A stretch of 64,000 nt of DNA from Micromonospora sp. WMMD1102 (GCF_029626265.1 NZ_JARUBN010000001.1:6699001-6763000), one strand, 5' to 3'. Counted from the first letter of the stretch, positions 50,546 through 59,667 are shown. Made by a program: numbers and translations. The notes: generated by a model from the sequence alone, not told the origin.

Positions 50546-51214
50546 TTACGCGGCGAACGCGACGGCCAGCAGCCAGCCGGCGACCAGTGCTGGCCCCGTT
50601 GGCGACGGGTTGGCACGGCCTGCTCGTTTGCTATCGCGGGCGATGCCCACGGAGCCTTGGAAAACCAACCCAGCCAAGAGGCCAGCAACTGCTACCTGCC
50701 AGCTCAGCCAGCCAAGATTGAACGTGATCGCACCCGCGAGTACGACGTCGCCGAGGCCGAGTTGGCCTGGCATGGCTAGGGCCACGAGCAACAGGATGGC
50801 CGAGGTGACACCTCCGGCTCCGGCAGCCCGAAGCAACGGCTCCACATCTCCGCTCAGGACGGCCGCGGCGAGGAAGATCAAGCCGGAGGAGAGCCACAAC
50901 GAGCCGGTGAGTCGATGGGGCAGTCGACGGCATCGCAGGTCGATGATTGCGAGTCCTACCCCGAGCACCGCGAAGAGCCAGAAGGCCGGAAGTGCGATGC
51001 CTGGAGGGACGGTTGCACCAGTGATGGCGGTGGCGGTGGCGGCGAGGACGGCGGTGCCGATCACCTCTGTGGGGTGTGCCGGTCTGCCGGTCCACCATCG
51101 GGCGGGTAGGCGAACTGGGCCGGATCCCTGCGCGCCGTACGCGATGGCGGCTATCGGGACGCCAGCTATCGCACCGGCGAGGCCGAGGACGGTCGCGGCG
51201 AGGCTGCTCGTCAT
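50546..51214 (-). CDS. Type IV prepilin peptidase (A24 family)
   Basis: 222 residues, about six membrane segments. The catalytic aspartates are in LAIIDLRCRRLPHRL (D92) and QLGLGDVVLAGAI (GxGD, D156). It lacks the N-terminal methylase domain, as is normal for Tad-type TadV/CpaA peptidases. It should cleave the Flp and TadE-like proteins encoded 7-8 kb downstream on the other strand. Start ATG 51214 (MTSSLAATVL). It is transcribed away from the pilus operon across a shared 640-base region. Confidence 0.88.
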   Translation of the reverse strand: MTSSLAATVLGLAGAIAGVPIAAIAYGAQGSGPVRLPARWWTGRPAHPTEVIGTAVLAATATAITGATVPPGIALPAFWLFAVLGVGLAIIDLRCRRLPHRLTGSLWLSSGLIFLAAAVLSGDVEPLLRAAGAGGVTSAILLLVALAMPGQLGLGDVVLAGAITFNLGWLSWQVAVAGLLAGLVFQGSVGIARDSKRAGRANPSPTGPALVAGWLLAVAFAA

Positions 51215-51851
51215 TGATGCCGGGTCCGTTCGCCGCTCGCGCGGTGCTGCCGGCTCCACCGATCGCTCTCGCCGTGGGGATCAAGCAGCCTCATGACGCT
51301 GGTCGGCTGGTAGTCCACGCCTTGGTCCTGTTGGTGCCTCGCCGCGATCAAGCCGCGTCACCTCCCGTGACGAAATCGATGCAAGATCAGTTCTTCTCTC
51401 TACAGGGTGACTGTCTCTGACGGCAGTGGCTACGTGGCTTGTGTTGCCTCCTCTTGACGTGCTCCCCACACCTGGTCCCAAGGTACGGCCGCCCGCTCGC
51501 GCACGCCGTTGGGCCCACTCAATACGACTCAACAGGCGTCACCAGGCGACACATGGAGTCAACAGGTGTCACCTATACAGCGCCCACCCAAGGCGGATAC
51601 GTTGGGGCTGTCATCGAAATTACGCAGGCGTTCGGGCCGACGGTGTTCTTGGTGCTGGTCCTGTTACGGCATGACCAGTGCCATCGACGCTCGTGCGATT
51701 CTTCGGAATCCGCAGCATTCAGCGCTCTGTGCGGCGTCACGCTGCAAAAAGCGACTGGCGACTTTGGAGACGGTCGGTGATTTGTTGCCAGCGTGACGCT
51801 TGGCAAAGCTGACTGTCATCAGCGGCCTTTCAGGAAATTAGGAGGTGGCAG
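51215..51851. other. Divergent promoter region of the Tad pilus locus
   Basis: About 640 bases with no convincing gene, between the prepilin peptidase (minus) and the pilus lipoprotein (plus). It contains the TCAACAGG direct repeats at 51529-51573. Confidence 0.5.
51529..51573. promoter_or_regulatory. Direct repeats TCAACAGGYGTCACC, 30-bp period
   Basis: TCAACAGGCGTCACC (51529-51543) and TCAACAGGTGTCACC (51559-51573) differ at one base and lie 30 bases apart, about three helical turns. The inner GGTG/CACC gives each a small dyad. They are candidate operators of the pilus operon. Confidence 0.5.
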
Positions 51852-52394
51852 GTGTTGACTCGCCTGCTCTTGGCTTGTGCTGTCGGTGCGTCGGTGCTAC
51901 TTAGCGCTGCTTGCAACTCCGGCGACCGTAGCGAGCCACAACCGACCCCGGCGACATCGCCGACCAGTGCGGCCGTCGAGCCGAGCGCCGCCGCTGAGGG
52001 TGACGCTGTTGCTGCGTACCGGGGCATGTGGGATGCCTTTGTGGAGGCGGGCAAGGTGTCGGATCCCGATGCCCCCGTCTTACGTAGGTACGCCTCGCAT
52101 CAGGCGCTCAGGCTGATCGTCACCGCGCTCCACACGAACCGGCAGCAGAAGGAGGTCATCCTCGGCGAGCTGGTGATTGACCCGAAGGTCACGGCTCTGA
52201 CGCCAGCGGGGGACCCCACCAAGGCCACGATCCTGGACTGCGTCAACGACGAGAAGTGGTTGGAGCACAAGGCGTCCGGCGGTCTAGTCAACGACGAGCC
52301 TGGCGGTAGGCACCGGACGACCGCGACCGTCGACCGGACCGCCGAGGGCTGGCGGGTCAGCTCATTCATCTTGGAGGAAGCGGGAACATGCTGA
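51852..52394 (+). CDS. Lipoprotein of the pilus locus
   Basis: 180 residues. Signal VGASVLLSAACNSGDRS contains the lipobox LSAAC (Cys near 21), followed by a Pro/Thr linker and a folded domain (AVAAYRGMWDAFVEAGKVSD, EVILGELVIDPKVTALTPAG, TATVDRTAEGWRVSSFILEE) like the small NTF2-like/DUF4878-type domains. GTG 51852 with TAGGAGG upstream. It overlaps the next gene by 7 bases, so it belongs to the operon. Confidence 0.8.
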   Translation: MLTRLLLACAVGASVLLSAACNSGDRSEPQPTPATSPTSAAVEPSAAAEGDAVAAYRGMWDAFVEAGKVSDPDAPVLRRYASHQALRLIVTALHTNRQQKEVILGELVIDPKVTALTPAGDPTKATILDCVNDEKWLEHKASGGLVNDEPGGRHRTTATVDRTAEGWRVSSFILEEAGTC

Positions 52395-53293
52395 CGGCTA
52401 CGCGAAGGCTTGTGGCTCTGGCCGCCGTCGCGGTGGCGGTGCTCGTGGCGGTGCCGGCAGTTGCCTATGCCGATGGTGGTACCGGTGGTGTGGAGTGCAG
52501 CAGGGGCGACCCGAACCCGGCCTGTGACGTCAACGCCGGTGCTCCTAGCCGGCCGGGCAATCCGAACGGCGGCAACGGTGGGGGCCGGGGTGGGGATGGC
52601 ACGTGCCGCAACCCGGACGGTGAGGAGATTCCGTGCGAGCGGGACGGGGCGTGGGCCGGACCGGATGGCTGCTACTACGGGCCCACCGACCCGTCGCCTT
52701 CCACGATCGAAGCCCTCGGAGGTCAGCCCGACGGTGAGGGCGGCTGGTACATCCGGACGTGCTACGGCGATGACAGCTCGTTTGGTGGTGTGGTGTGGAT
52801 CGCGGGTGCCCCACCGGTGGTCTCCCCGGCGGTGTTGGCGCGGCAGGCACGAGCGCGTCTTGATCTGCCGAGGGTCGGCATTCGCATGAACCCGCCGGGT
52901 GACCAGCTCGTCAACCTGCCGGCGTGGCTGGCGCTCGACCCCGCGTCGTGGAGGTCGCGGTCGGCTACCGCCTCGGTTCCTGGGGTCGCCGTAACGGCGA
53001 CGGCGCGGCCGGTGAGGGCGAGTTGGTCGATGGGTGACGGGGTGACGGTGACGTGCACTGGGCCGGGAACCCAGTGGACCTCGGGTACCAATCCGGTGAA
53101 GGCGTCGCCTGACTGCGGGCATGTCTACCAGCGGTCCTCGGCTGGCGCACCGGGTGGGCGCTACATCGTGACGGTCACGATCATGTGGGAGGTGACCTGG
53201 GCCGGGGCCGGGCAGTCCGGCACGGTGCCGGGGCTGACCACGACCGGGCAGGTGCCGACCCGGGTCCAGGAGTCGCAGGCGGTCGTCCGCTAG
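52388..53293 (+). CDS. Secreted Cys-containing protein of the pilus locus
   Basis: 301 residues. Signal peptide MLTATRRLVALAAVAVAVLV ending AVAYADGG, a Gly/Asn-rich linker (NPNGGNGGGRGGDG), then a domain with several Cys (EIPCERDG, DGCYYGP, IRTCYGDD, TVTCTGPG, SPDCGHVY). Close relatives occur in other actinobacterial Tad loci, sometimes under the misleading name ATP/GTP-binding protein; no P-loop is visible here. The C-terminal part (GRYIVTVTIMWEVTW) is Ig/PKD-like. Confidence 0.7.
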   Translation: MLTATRRLVALAAVAVAVLVAVPAVAYADGGTGGVECSRGDPNPACDVNAGAPSRPGNPNGGNGGGRGGDGTCRNPDGEEIPCERDGAWAGPDGCYYGPTDPSPSTIEALGGQPDGEGGWYIRTCYGDDSSFGGVVWIAGAPPVVSPAVLARQARARLDLPRVGIRMNPPGDQLVNLPAWLALDPASWRSRSATASVPGVAVTATARPVRASWSMGDGVTVTCTGPGTQWTSGTNPVKASPDCGHVYQRSSAGAPGGRYIVTVTIMWEVTWAGAGQSGTVPGLTTTGQVPTRVQESQAVVR

Positions 53294-53339
53294 CCAGCCA
53301 ACCAGTTCGTTCGAGCGCCGCATTCCGAGAGGACACGTC

Positions 53340-54047
53340 ATGGCGCTGGATTCCGTGCGCCCAAAAACAGGTCGCGAAGATCGTCCGACGGTGGCTACGA
53401 CCCGGGCGGGGCGGGGGCCGTGGCGGGCGGCTCGGCGGCGTCGCCGGTTGCCGTTCGTCGCGCTCGGCGGGCTGCTGGTGATCGTGTGCGTGCTGGCCTA
53501 CGCCTACGGCGCCGCGCAGCTCGGTGACCGGGTTCAGGTACTCGCGGTCGCGCGGCCGGTGACGGCCGGGCAGCCGATCACGGCTGCCGACCTCAAGCAG
53601 GTCTCCGCTGCCCATGATCCCGGGGTGCGGCTGGTTCCGGCCTCGCAAGCGGTGAAGGTGGTTGGTCGTACGGCGGTGGTGCCGCTGGTGGCCGGGACGC
53701 TGCTGACCCCGGAGTTGCTCGGGGATGCCGCGTTTCCGCCGGGCGGGCAGGTGACCGCCTCGCTCGCCTTGAAGCCGGGCCAGTATCCCCAAGGGCTTGC
53801 GGCGGGGGCGCGGGTGTCCGTCTACGTCTCGACGACCGCGCGGGACGGCGGCCAGTCGGCTCCGGCGGCCAGCTCAGCGGCGGCCCCGGCCCGGATGTCG
53901 GCCGTGGTGCTGAGAGTTGACCTCGCCGGTGATGGCGAGGGCTCGACCGTCGTCACGCTCCTGCTGGCCGCGTCAGACGCGCCGCAGTTGGCGGCAGCTC
54001 CGTCCGGCGGTGTGGTGCTGATGCAGACCTCGCCCGAGAGGGACTGA
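53340..54047 (+). CDS. CpaB/RcpC-like SAF-domain protein
   Basis: 235 residues. A basic N-terminus (RRRRRLPFVALGG) leads into one membrane helix (LLVIVCVLAYAYGAAQL), followed by the SAF domain (AVARPVTAGQPITAADLKQV, VVGRTAVVPLVAGTLLTPEL). Such proteins assist export or anchoring of the Flp pilus. It is followed after a single base by the TadZ-like gene. Confidence 0.8.
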   Translation: MALDSVRPKTGREDRPTVATTRAGRGPWRAARRRRRLPFVALGGLLVIVCVLAYAYGAAQLGDRVQVLAVARPVTAGQPITAADLKQVSAAHDPGVRLVPASQAVKVVGRTAVVPLVAGTLLTPELLGDAAFPPGGQVTASLALKPGQYPQGLAAGARVSVYVSTTARDGGQSAPAASSAAAPARMSAVVLRVDLAGDGEGSTVVTLLLAASDAPQLAAAPSGGVVLMQTSPERD

Positions 54048-54048
54048 C

Positions 54049-54861
54049 ATGCCTCTGCTGGCGGTGACGTACGTGAAGGGTCGTCCGGGTGCGACGACGA
54101 CGGCACTCGGGTTGGCCGCGGTCGCGCCGGAGTGGGCGCGTCCGGTGGTGGTGGAGTGCGATCCGGCGGGTGGGGACCTGATGCGCCGGCACCGGTTGGC
54201 GGCGGCACCGAGCGTGGTGGACCTGGCCGCCGCCGCCCGGGGCGCGGCGAGTTCCGGAGATGTGTTCGCCGCCGCGTCGCAGCCGGTGACGGTGCGGGAG
54301 GAGGCGGCGGTGCCGGTGGTGGTCGCCCCGGCGGGCGGTGCGCAGACCCGCGCCGCGTTGCCGGAGCTGACCGGCAGCGGCCGGACGATGCTGACCACCT
54401 CCGATCGGGTGGTCCTGGTGGACTGCGGCCGGCTGGAGCCTGGTTCCCCGGTGTGGCCGTTGCTGCGGCTCGCCGATGTGGTGTTAGTGCTGGCTCGGGC
54501 AAACGCCGACGAGGTGGCCCATCTGCGCGAGTACCTGGGCGACCTGGTCGACGCCGGCAGGGCTCGCCTGGCGGTGCTGCTCGGCGCGGGCGGCGTCTAC
54601 TCGACGGCGGACGTGGCGGATGTCCTCGCAACCCACATCGGGCAGGAGTTGGCCTTCGATCCGCAGGCGGTGAGCGTCCTCGGTCCGCTGCCGCATGACC
54701 GGCAGGCGGCTGGGGTACTCGGCGGGGAGCTGGTGGCGGGCCGGCGGTGGCGTCGCCTGCCTCTGATGGTCGCGTACGCGCGGCTGTGGACCGACCTCGC
54801 CTCGTACCTGCCAGCCGTGGCCCCGCAGCCCACCGACGTAGCCACGGAGACGACACCATGA
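54049..54861 (+). CDS. tadZ: TadZ/CpaE-like ATPase
   Basis: 270 residues. The P-loop region is VTYVKGRPGATTTALGLAAV, a MinD-type variant in which the second Lys is replaced (GATTT), followed by VVVECDPAGGDLMRRH and a later VVLVDCGRLEPGSPV (Walker B-like). This is the pole-localising ATPase type of Tad systems. Stop overlaps the TadA start by 4 bases. Confidence 0.75.
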   Translation: MPLLAVTYVKGRPGATTTALGLAAVAPEWARPVVVECDPAGGDLMRRHRLAAAPSVVDLAAAARGAASSGDVFAAASQPVTVREEAAVPVVVAPAGGAQTRAALPELTGSGRTMLTTSDRVVLVDCGRLEPGSPVWPLLRLADVVLVLARANADEVAHLREYLGDLVDAGRARLAVLLGAGGVYSTADVADVLATHIGQELAFDPQAVSVLGPLPHDRQAAGVLGGELVAGRRWRRLPLMVAYARLWTDLASYLPAVAPQPTDVATETTP

Positions 54862-56246
54862 CCAGCCCGTCTCCGTCGCTCCTGGGGGCCGGCGAGTCCG
54901 GCGAGATCGCGGTGGTGGGGCGCATCCGCCGGGAGGTCGCCGAGCGGCTGACCCGGGCCGCGCGGGCGCACGAGACGGCGACCGGTTCGCTGATGCCGGC
55001 CGACGAGCGCGCGGCGATGACGCGCCGGTTGATCGGCGAGGTTCTGGACGTGTACGCCACGGAGGAGATGAACGCCGGGCGTGCGCCGCTGCGCCCGGAG
55101 GTCGAGTCGCGGGTGGGCCGGGCGGTGGCGGACATGCTGCTCGGCGCGGGCGGCCTGCAACCACTGCTGAACGACGAACGGATCGAGGAGGTCAACGCCA
55201 ACGGCTGTGACCAGGTGTTCGTACGCTACAGCGACGGCACGCGCGGCCAGGTTGGGCCGATCGCCGATTCGGATGCGGAGATGGTGGAGCTGATCCGCCG
55301 CCTGGCCGCCGACGCTGGGCGGGCGGAGACCGGCGGTGAGGGCGCGGAGGAACGCCGCTGGGATCGAGCCGCGCCGATCCTGAATCTGCAGCTCGCGGAC
55401 GGCTCCCGGTTGCACGCGGTCATGTCGGTGGCCCGGCGTCCGTCGCTGTCGATCCGCCGGCACGGCTACGTGAAGGTCACCCTGGCCGACCTGGAGCAGC
55501 TCGGCACCGTCAACCCGGTGCTGCGGGAGCTGTTCGCCGCTGCGGTGCGGGCGAGGCTGAACGTCCTCATCGCCGGGCGCACCGGCGCCGGCAAAACCAC
55601 TCTCCTGCGCGCGCTTGCGTCGGCGATCCCACGCGACGAACGGCTCGTGACGATCGAGGACGCCTACGAGCTGGCCCTCGACGCGGACAAAGCTGTGCAT
55701 CCGGACGTGGTGGCGTTGCAGTCGCGGGAGGCCAATGTCGAGGGCGAGGGCGCGATCGACATGAGCAGCCTGTTCCGCTCTGGGCTGCGGATGTCGCCGG
55801 ACCGAGTCATCGTCGGGGAGATCCGCGGGCACGAAGTCATCCCCATGCTCAACGCGATGAGCCAAGGTAACGACGGCAGCCTCGGGACGGTCCATGCCTC
55901 GTCCTCCGCCGGGGCGTTCAACAAGCTCCTGATCTACGCCGCGCAGGCGCCGGAACGCCTCGACGCAGCCACCACGTACCTCCTTGTTGCCGAGGCGGTG
56001 CACCTGGTCGTGCATTTGGGGTTTGTCGCTGACGGCGCGGTGCGCGCGGTGACCTCGGTGCGGGAGGTGGTCAGCGCGGACGGGCTGGCCGTGTCCAGCA
56101 ACGAGATCCTCCGCCCCGGCCCCGATGGGCGGGCGGTCCCTGGTGCGCCGCCGTCGACCGGCCTGCTGTCGGCGCTGGCCGGGTGTGGCTTCGACCCGGG
56201 GTTGCTCGACGAGGCCCGCACCGCCCCGGGTGGGGGGTGGGCGTGA
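54858..56246 (+). CDS. tadA: TadA/CpaF secretion ATPase
   Basis: 463 residues from ATG 54858 (ATGA overlap). The N-terminal domain has GGLQPLLNDERIEEVNANGC and FVRYSDGTRGQV. The motor domain has Walker A LIAGRTGAGKTTLLRALAS (near residue 240), Asp box RLVTIEDAYEL, Walker B RMSPDRVIVGEIRGHEVIPM and His box SQGNDGSLGTVHASS. It is the hexameric ATPase that drives Flp pilus assembly. Genes up- and downstream overlap. Confidence 0.92.
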   Translation: MTSPSPSLLGAGESGEIAVVGRIRREVAERLTRAARAHETATGSLMPADERAAMTRRLIGEVLDVYATEEMNAGRAPLRPEVESRVGRAVADMLLGAGGLQPLLNDERIEEVNANGCDQVFVRYSDGTRGQVGPIADSDAEMVELIRRLAADAGRAETGGEGAEERRWDRAAPILNLQLADGSRLHAVMSVARRPSLSIRRHGYVKVTLADLEQLGTVNPVLRELFAAAVRARLNVLIAGRTGAGKTTLLRALASAIPRDERLVTIEDAYELALDADKAVHPDVVALQSREANVEGEGAIDMSSLFRSGLRMSPDRVIVGEIRGHEVIPMLNAMSQGNDGSLGTVHASSSAGAFNKLLIYAAQAPERLDAATTYLLVAEAVHLVVHLGFVADGAVRAVTSVREVVSADGLAVSSNEILRPGPDGRAVPGAPPSTGLLSALAGCGFDPGLLDEARTAPGGGWA

Positions 56247-57139
56247 TGGTGTTGACGGTGCCCCTCGCCGCCCTGCTGGGGGCCGGAACCGCGTCCGGGC
56301 TGCTGCTGGTCACGTTGGGCCTGTCGCGCCGGGACAACGGACCCGTCGACTCCACCACCGAGTCGTGGCTGTCGAGGCTCACCTCGACGCGTGAGCGGGT
56401 CGACCGGCGGCGGGTAGCCCTGTGCCTTGCCGCTGGTGTGGTTGTCGGTGTGGTGACCCGCTGGCCGGTCGCGGCGGCCCTGTCAGCGGCCGGGGCGTGG
56501 ATGCTACCGGCCATCATCGGCCCGGACCGCGACCACACCCGCCGGGTGGCCCGGATCGAAGCCATCGCCACCTGGACCGAGGCGCTGCGGGACAACCTGT
56601 CCGGCGCGGCCGGGCTCGAACAGGCGATCACCGCCATCGCGATCGAAGCCCCAGAGCCGATCCACGACGAGGTAACCCTCCTCGCCGTGCGCCTACGGCG
56701 CAGTTGGCGGCTACCTGACGCACTGCGCGCGTTTGCCGCCGAGCTGACCGACCCGACCGCCGATCTCGTCGTCGCCGGGCTCGTGATGGCCGCACGGGGC
56801 AACGCCGGGCAGCTCGGCGACGTGCTGGGCGAGCTGGCCGCGTCCGCGCGGGCGAAAGTCGCCTCCCGGCAACGCGTCGCCGCCGCCCGCAAACGCAACC
56901 GCACCTCCGCGCGGGTCATCGTCGGTACCACCCTCGCGATGGCCGGGCTCCTCGCCATGCTCAACCGAAGCTATCTGGCTCCGTTCGACACGGCAGCCGG
57001 TCAGCTCGTGCTGCTGGCCACCGGTGGCTGCTTCGCCGCCGCGTTCGCATGGCTTGGCCGACTCATGCGCGACCGCGACACAGCGAGGATATTGGCGGGG
57101 GTCGCCGCGCCGGCTAAGGCTGAGGCGGCGTCGACATGA
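56246..57139 (+). CDS. tadB: TadB-like inner-membrane platform protein (T2SSF domain)
   Basis: 297 residues from ATG 56246 (or GTG 56243) overlapping the TadA stop. There are N-terminal membrane helices (RRVALCLAAGVVVGVVTRW) and a T2SSF core IATWTEALRDNLSGAAGLEQ, FAAELTDPTADLVVAGLVMA, LGELAASARAKVASRQRVAA, ending in two more helices. It forms the platform with TadC. Confidence 0.85.
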   Translation: MVLTVPLAALLGAGTASGLLLVTLGLSRRDNGPVDSTTESWLSRLTSTRERVDRRRVALCLAAGVVVGVVTRWPVAAALSAAGAWMLPAIIGPDRDHTRRVARIEAIATWTEALRDNLSGAAGLEQAITAIAIEAPEPIHDEVTLLAVRLRRSWRLPDALRAFAAELTDPTADLVVAGLVMAARGNAGQLGDVLGELAASARAKVASRQRVAAARKRNRTSARVIVGTTLAMAGLLAMLNRSYLAPFDTAAGQLVLLATGGCFAAAFAWLGRLMRDRDTARILAGVAAPAKAEAAST

Positions 57140-58023
57140 CCGGGCTGGTGTTCCTGGCCGGGCTCGGCACCGGAGTGGGGCTGTGGCTCCTGGTGGTCGG
57201 CTGGTTCCCCCGCCCACCCCGCATGGACAAGGCCCTTGACGCCCCGCACGGGCTCGACCGCGCCGCCGAGGCCGGCACCTTCGGGTGGTCGGGGCGGTGG
57301 GGCCGCCCGGCGGTGCGGTGGCTGCGCCGTACCGGCCTGCCTCTGACCTCGACCCGCCGTGACCTCGCGACCGTTGACAAGCCGGTGGACCTGCACCTGG
57401 CCGAGCAGGCGACCGCGACGGTGCTCGGGCTGCTGCTGCCTCCGGTCGCCGCCGGGCTACTCGCTCTCGGCGGTGTCGGTTCCGGCCTCGCCGTGCCGGC
57501 CGCCGCGTCGTTGCTGCTCGGCGTGGTCGGGTTCCTTGCCCCGGAGCTGTCGGTGCGCTCGGACGTCGCCAAGCACCGGGCCGCGTTCCGTGACGCGTTG
57601 TCGTCGTTCCTGGATCTGGTCGTCATCAGCCTCGCGTCCGGGGCGGGGGTGGACCAGGCGCTCGACGACGCGGCGAAGGTCGGCTCCGGCCCCGCCTACA
57701 CCGAACTGCGGTACGCGCTGACCGAGGCACGGCTGGCCCGGGTACCACCGTGGGACATCCTCGCCGCCCTCGGCCGCCGCGTCGCCGTCGCCGAGTTGCA
57801 GCAGCTCGCCGCCACCGTCGGCCTCGCCGGCACCGAAGGGGCGAAGGTACGCGCGTCACTGCGCTCCCGCGCCATCGCCCTACGCGCACGGCAAATCACC
57901 GACGTCGAGGGCGAGGCCAACGCCGCCACCGAGCGCATGGCTCTTCCCATCGTCGCCCTGTTCGCCGGCTTCCTGATCTTCCTCGGCTATCCCGCGATGG
58001 CCGCCGTACTCGGCGGGCTGTAG
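57136..58023 (+). CDS. tadC: TadC-like inner-membrane platform protein (T2SSF domain)
   Basis: 295 residues, ATGA overlap with TadB. Membrane helices near the start and middle flank the T2SSF region AFRDALSSFLDLVVISLASG, AGVDQALDDAAKVGSGPAYT, LQQLAATVGLAGTEGAKVRA and a terminal helix FAGFLIFLGYPAMAAVLGGL. It pairs with TadB as in all Tad systems. Confidence 0.88.
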   Translation: MTGLVFLAGLGTGVGLWLLVVGWFPRPPRMDKALDAPHGLDRAAEAGTFGWSGRWGRPAVRWLRRTGLPLTSTRRDLATVDKPVDLHLAEQATATVLGLLLPPVAAGLLALGGVGSGLAVPAAASLLLGVVGFLAPELSVRSDVAKHRAAFRDALSSFLDLVVISLASGAGVDQALDDAAKVGSGPAYTELRYALTEARLARVPPWDILAALGRRVAVAELQQLAATVGLAGTEGAKVRASLRSRAIALRARQITDVEGEANAATERMALPIVALFAGFLIFLGYPAMAAVLGGL

Positions 58024-58088
58024 GAGGCCCGCCAGTTCACCAATCCCGAACAGCCACGAGATCCCTTACCGCATTGGAGGAACGCGCA

Positions 58089-58280
58089 ATGTCCGCTCTC
58101 ATCAGCTACCTCACCGCCGAGCTGCGGCACCGCTGGCAGGCGGTGCGCGACACCAAGGACGGCGGCTACTCCACCGAAGCCGTCCTCGTCACCGCCGTGC
58201 TGGTGACCCTCGGGGTCGTGGTCATCGGCATCATCGCGGTCAAGGTGACCGACAAGGCCAGCAGCATCAACCTCGGCTGA
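58089..58280 (+). CDS. flp: Flp-type pilin
   Basis: 63 residues, GGAGG upstream of ATG 58089. The basic leader (LRHRWQAVRDTKDG) ends at G25, and the mature part starts GYSTEAVLVTAVLVTLGVVV with Glu at +5 of the cleavage site G25/G26, then one hydrophobic helix. This is the class III leader of Flp pilins. It should be the major pilus subunit. Confidence 0.85.
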   Translation: MSALISYLTAELRHRWQAVRDTKDGGYSTEAVLVTAVLVTLGVVVIGIIAVKVTDKASSINLG

Positions 58281-58283
58281 CCG

Positions 58284-58766
58284 ATGCCGCCGGCCATCCG
58301 GAACCACCGCGTCGAGCGCCCACCTTCCCCGGCGCTCGACGCGGCCCGGCGGCTACGCACCCGGTGCAGGCACGTGGCTGCCCGTTCCGACGCGGGCGCC
58401 GCCACCGCCGAGCTGGCCATCGCGATGCCGCTGCTGCTGCTCATCGTCATGTTCGTCATCCAGGCCGGAGTGTGGATGCACGCCACCCACATCGCTCAAA
58501 GCGCCGCGACCCGGACGGCCAACGCTGCCGCCGGCTACCAATCGAGTGCCGCCGCCGGCCGGGACGCGGGCGAGCAGACCCTCGCCGCGATCGGCAACGG
58601 CGTCCTCAAGGAACCGTCGGTGTCGGTGACCCGCACCGCCACCGAGGTCCGGGCCGAGATCGTAGGGACAGCCTCGACCGTGGTTCCTGGCGTCCGGTGG
58701 ACCGTCCGCGCCACCGTCGTACGACCCGTAGAGCGCTTCGTACCCCCCAGCGGAGCCGCACCATGA
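58284..58766 (+). CDS. TadE-like pseudopilin 1
   Basis: 160 residues from ATG 58284. The long basic leader ends ARSDAG (G38), followed by AATAELAIAMPLLLLIVMFV with Glu at +5. The outside part AGVWMHATHIAQSAATRTAN is the typical TadE helix. Overlaps the next gene by 4 bases. The N-terminal extension (about 35 residues) is long; a later start cannot be excluded. Confidence 0.8.
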   Translation: MPPAIRNHRVERPPSPALDAARRLRTRCRHVAARSDAGAATAELAIAMPLLLLIVMFVIQAGVWMHATHIAQSAATRTANAAAGYQSSAAAGRDAGEQTLAAIGNGVLKEPSVSVTRTATEVRAEIVGTASTVVPGVRWTVRATVVRPVERFVPPSGAAP

Positions 58767-59215
58767 TCCGGGCCGGATTGCTCCGCCGGCTGCGACAGGT
58801 CATCGCCTTCGGCGACCGGGGGGCGAGCACCACCGAGGCGACCCTCGTTACCCCGCTGCTGGTGGCTGTGCTGCTGTTCGTGGTGCTGTGCGGGAGGTTG
58901 GTCTCCGCGCAGATGGACCTCGATGCCGCCGCCAGCGCCGCGGCCCGGTCCGCCTCCCTCGCCCGCGCCGACGCCGCCGCACGCACCCAGGCCGACCGCG
59001 CCGCCCGGGAGACCCTCGCCGCCCGCGCGGTCACCTGCCAGCAGGTCAATGTCACCGTGTCCACCGGCGGGCTCCGTCCCGGCGGCGCGGTCACCGTGAC
59101 AGTGGAGTGCACCGTTGCCCTGTCCGACCTCGCCCTACTGTCCGTGCCCGGCTCCCGCACGACGCGGGCCACGGCGACCTCGCCAATCGACGTGTGGAGA
59201 GGCGGCGCTTCGTGA
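58763..59215 (+). CDS. TadE-like pseudopilin 2
   Basis: 150 residues from ATG 58763. Leader VIAFGDRG with cleavage after G20, then ASTTEATLVTPLLVAVLLFV with Glu at +5, followed by LDAAASAAARSASLARADAA and a small beta domain (VTVSTGGLRPGGAVTVTVEC). Overlaps TadE1 and the TadG-like gene by 4 bases each. Confidence 0.85.
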   Translation: MIRAGLLRRLRQVIAFGDRGASTTEATLVTPLLVAVLLFVVLCGRLVSAQMDLDAAASAAARSASLARADAAARTQADRAARETLAARAVTCQQVNVTVSTGGLRPGGAVTVTVECTVALSDLALLSVPGSRTTRATATSPIDVWRGGAS

Positions 59216-59667
59216 GGCAACCCGATGCCGGCCGCTGGCGGCGGCTCCGCGAGCGCACCGGAGACGACTCCGGCCAGGTGACCGCGTTCACGGTCCTGAT
59301 GATTGTCGCCCTGCTCGCCGTGGCCGGGCTGGTCTTCGACGCCGGCTTGGCCCTCATGCAGAAGGTTCGTGCCCTCGACATTGCCCAGGCGGCGGCCAGG
59401 GCCGGGGCGCAGGAGCTGGACCTGTACCAGTACCGCACCCGCAACATTGCTGTGCTCGACCCCGTCCGCGCCGCGTCGGCCGCGCGGGCGTGGCTGGCCT
59501 CGGCGGGCGCGACTGGCGAGGCCACCGCGACCACGACCACAGTCACCGTGACCGTACGGCGGACCAGTCGCGCGCAGCTCCTGCAGATCGTTGGCGTGCG
59601 GCAGCTCGACGTGTCCGCCTCCGCGACCGCCACCGCTGTGCAGGGCATCACCGGCCCCAACACCTGA
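59212..59667 (+). CDS. TadG-like protein
   Basis: 151 residues from GTG 59212 (GTGA overlap). DDSGQVTAFTVLMIVALLAV matches the start of TadG/Rv3660c-type helicase/secretion neighbourhood pseudopilin-like proteins, but position +5 after the Gly is Phe, not Glu. It should therefore not be methylated or processed like the others. The rest (LDIAQAAARAGAQELDLYQY) is helical, ending with a Thr-rich beta part. Confidence 0.75.
   Translation: MRQPDAGRWRRLRERTGDDSGQVTAFTVLMIVALLAVAGLVFDAGLALMQKVRALDIAQAAARAGAQELDLYQYRTRNIAVLDPVRAASAARAWLASAGATGEATATTTTVTVTVRRTSRAQLLQIVGVRQLDVSASATATAVQGITGPNT

Noticed and set aside
52100..53341. 413-codon minus-strand frame opposite the secreted pilus-locus protein
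   Set aside because: Arg/His-rich, no features; plus-strand gene has a signal peptide and operon overlap.
53822..55201. 459-codon minus-strand frame across the tadZ/tadA genes
   Set aside because: Arg/Pro/Ser-rich, no domain, lies opposite intact pilus genes; a GC-driven shadow.
54597..56015. 472-codon minus-strand frame opposite tadA
   Set aside because: Composition typical of an antisense shadow (His/Arg-rich) and the tadA frame carries all ATPase motifs.
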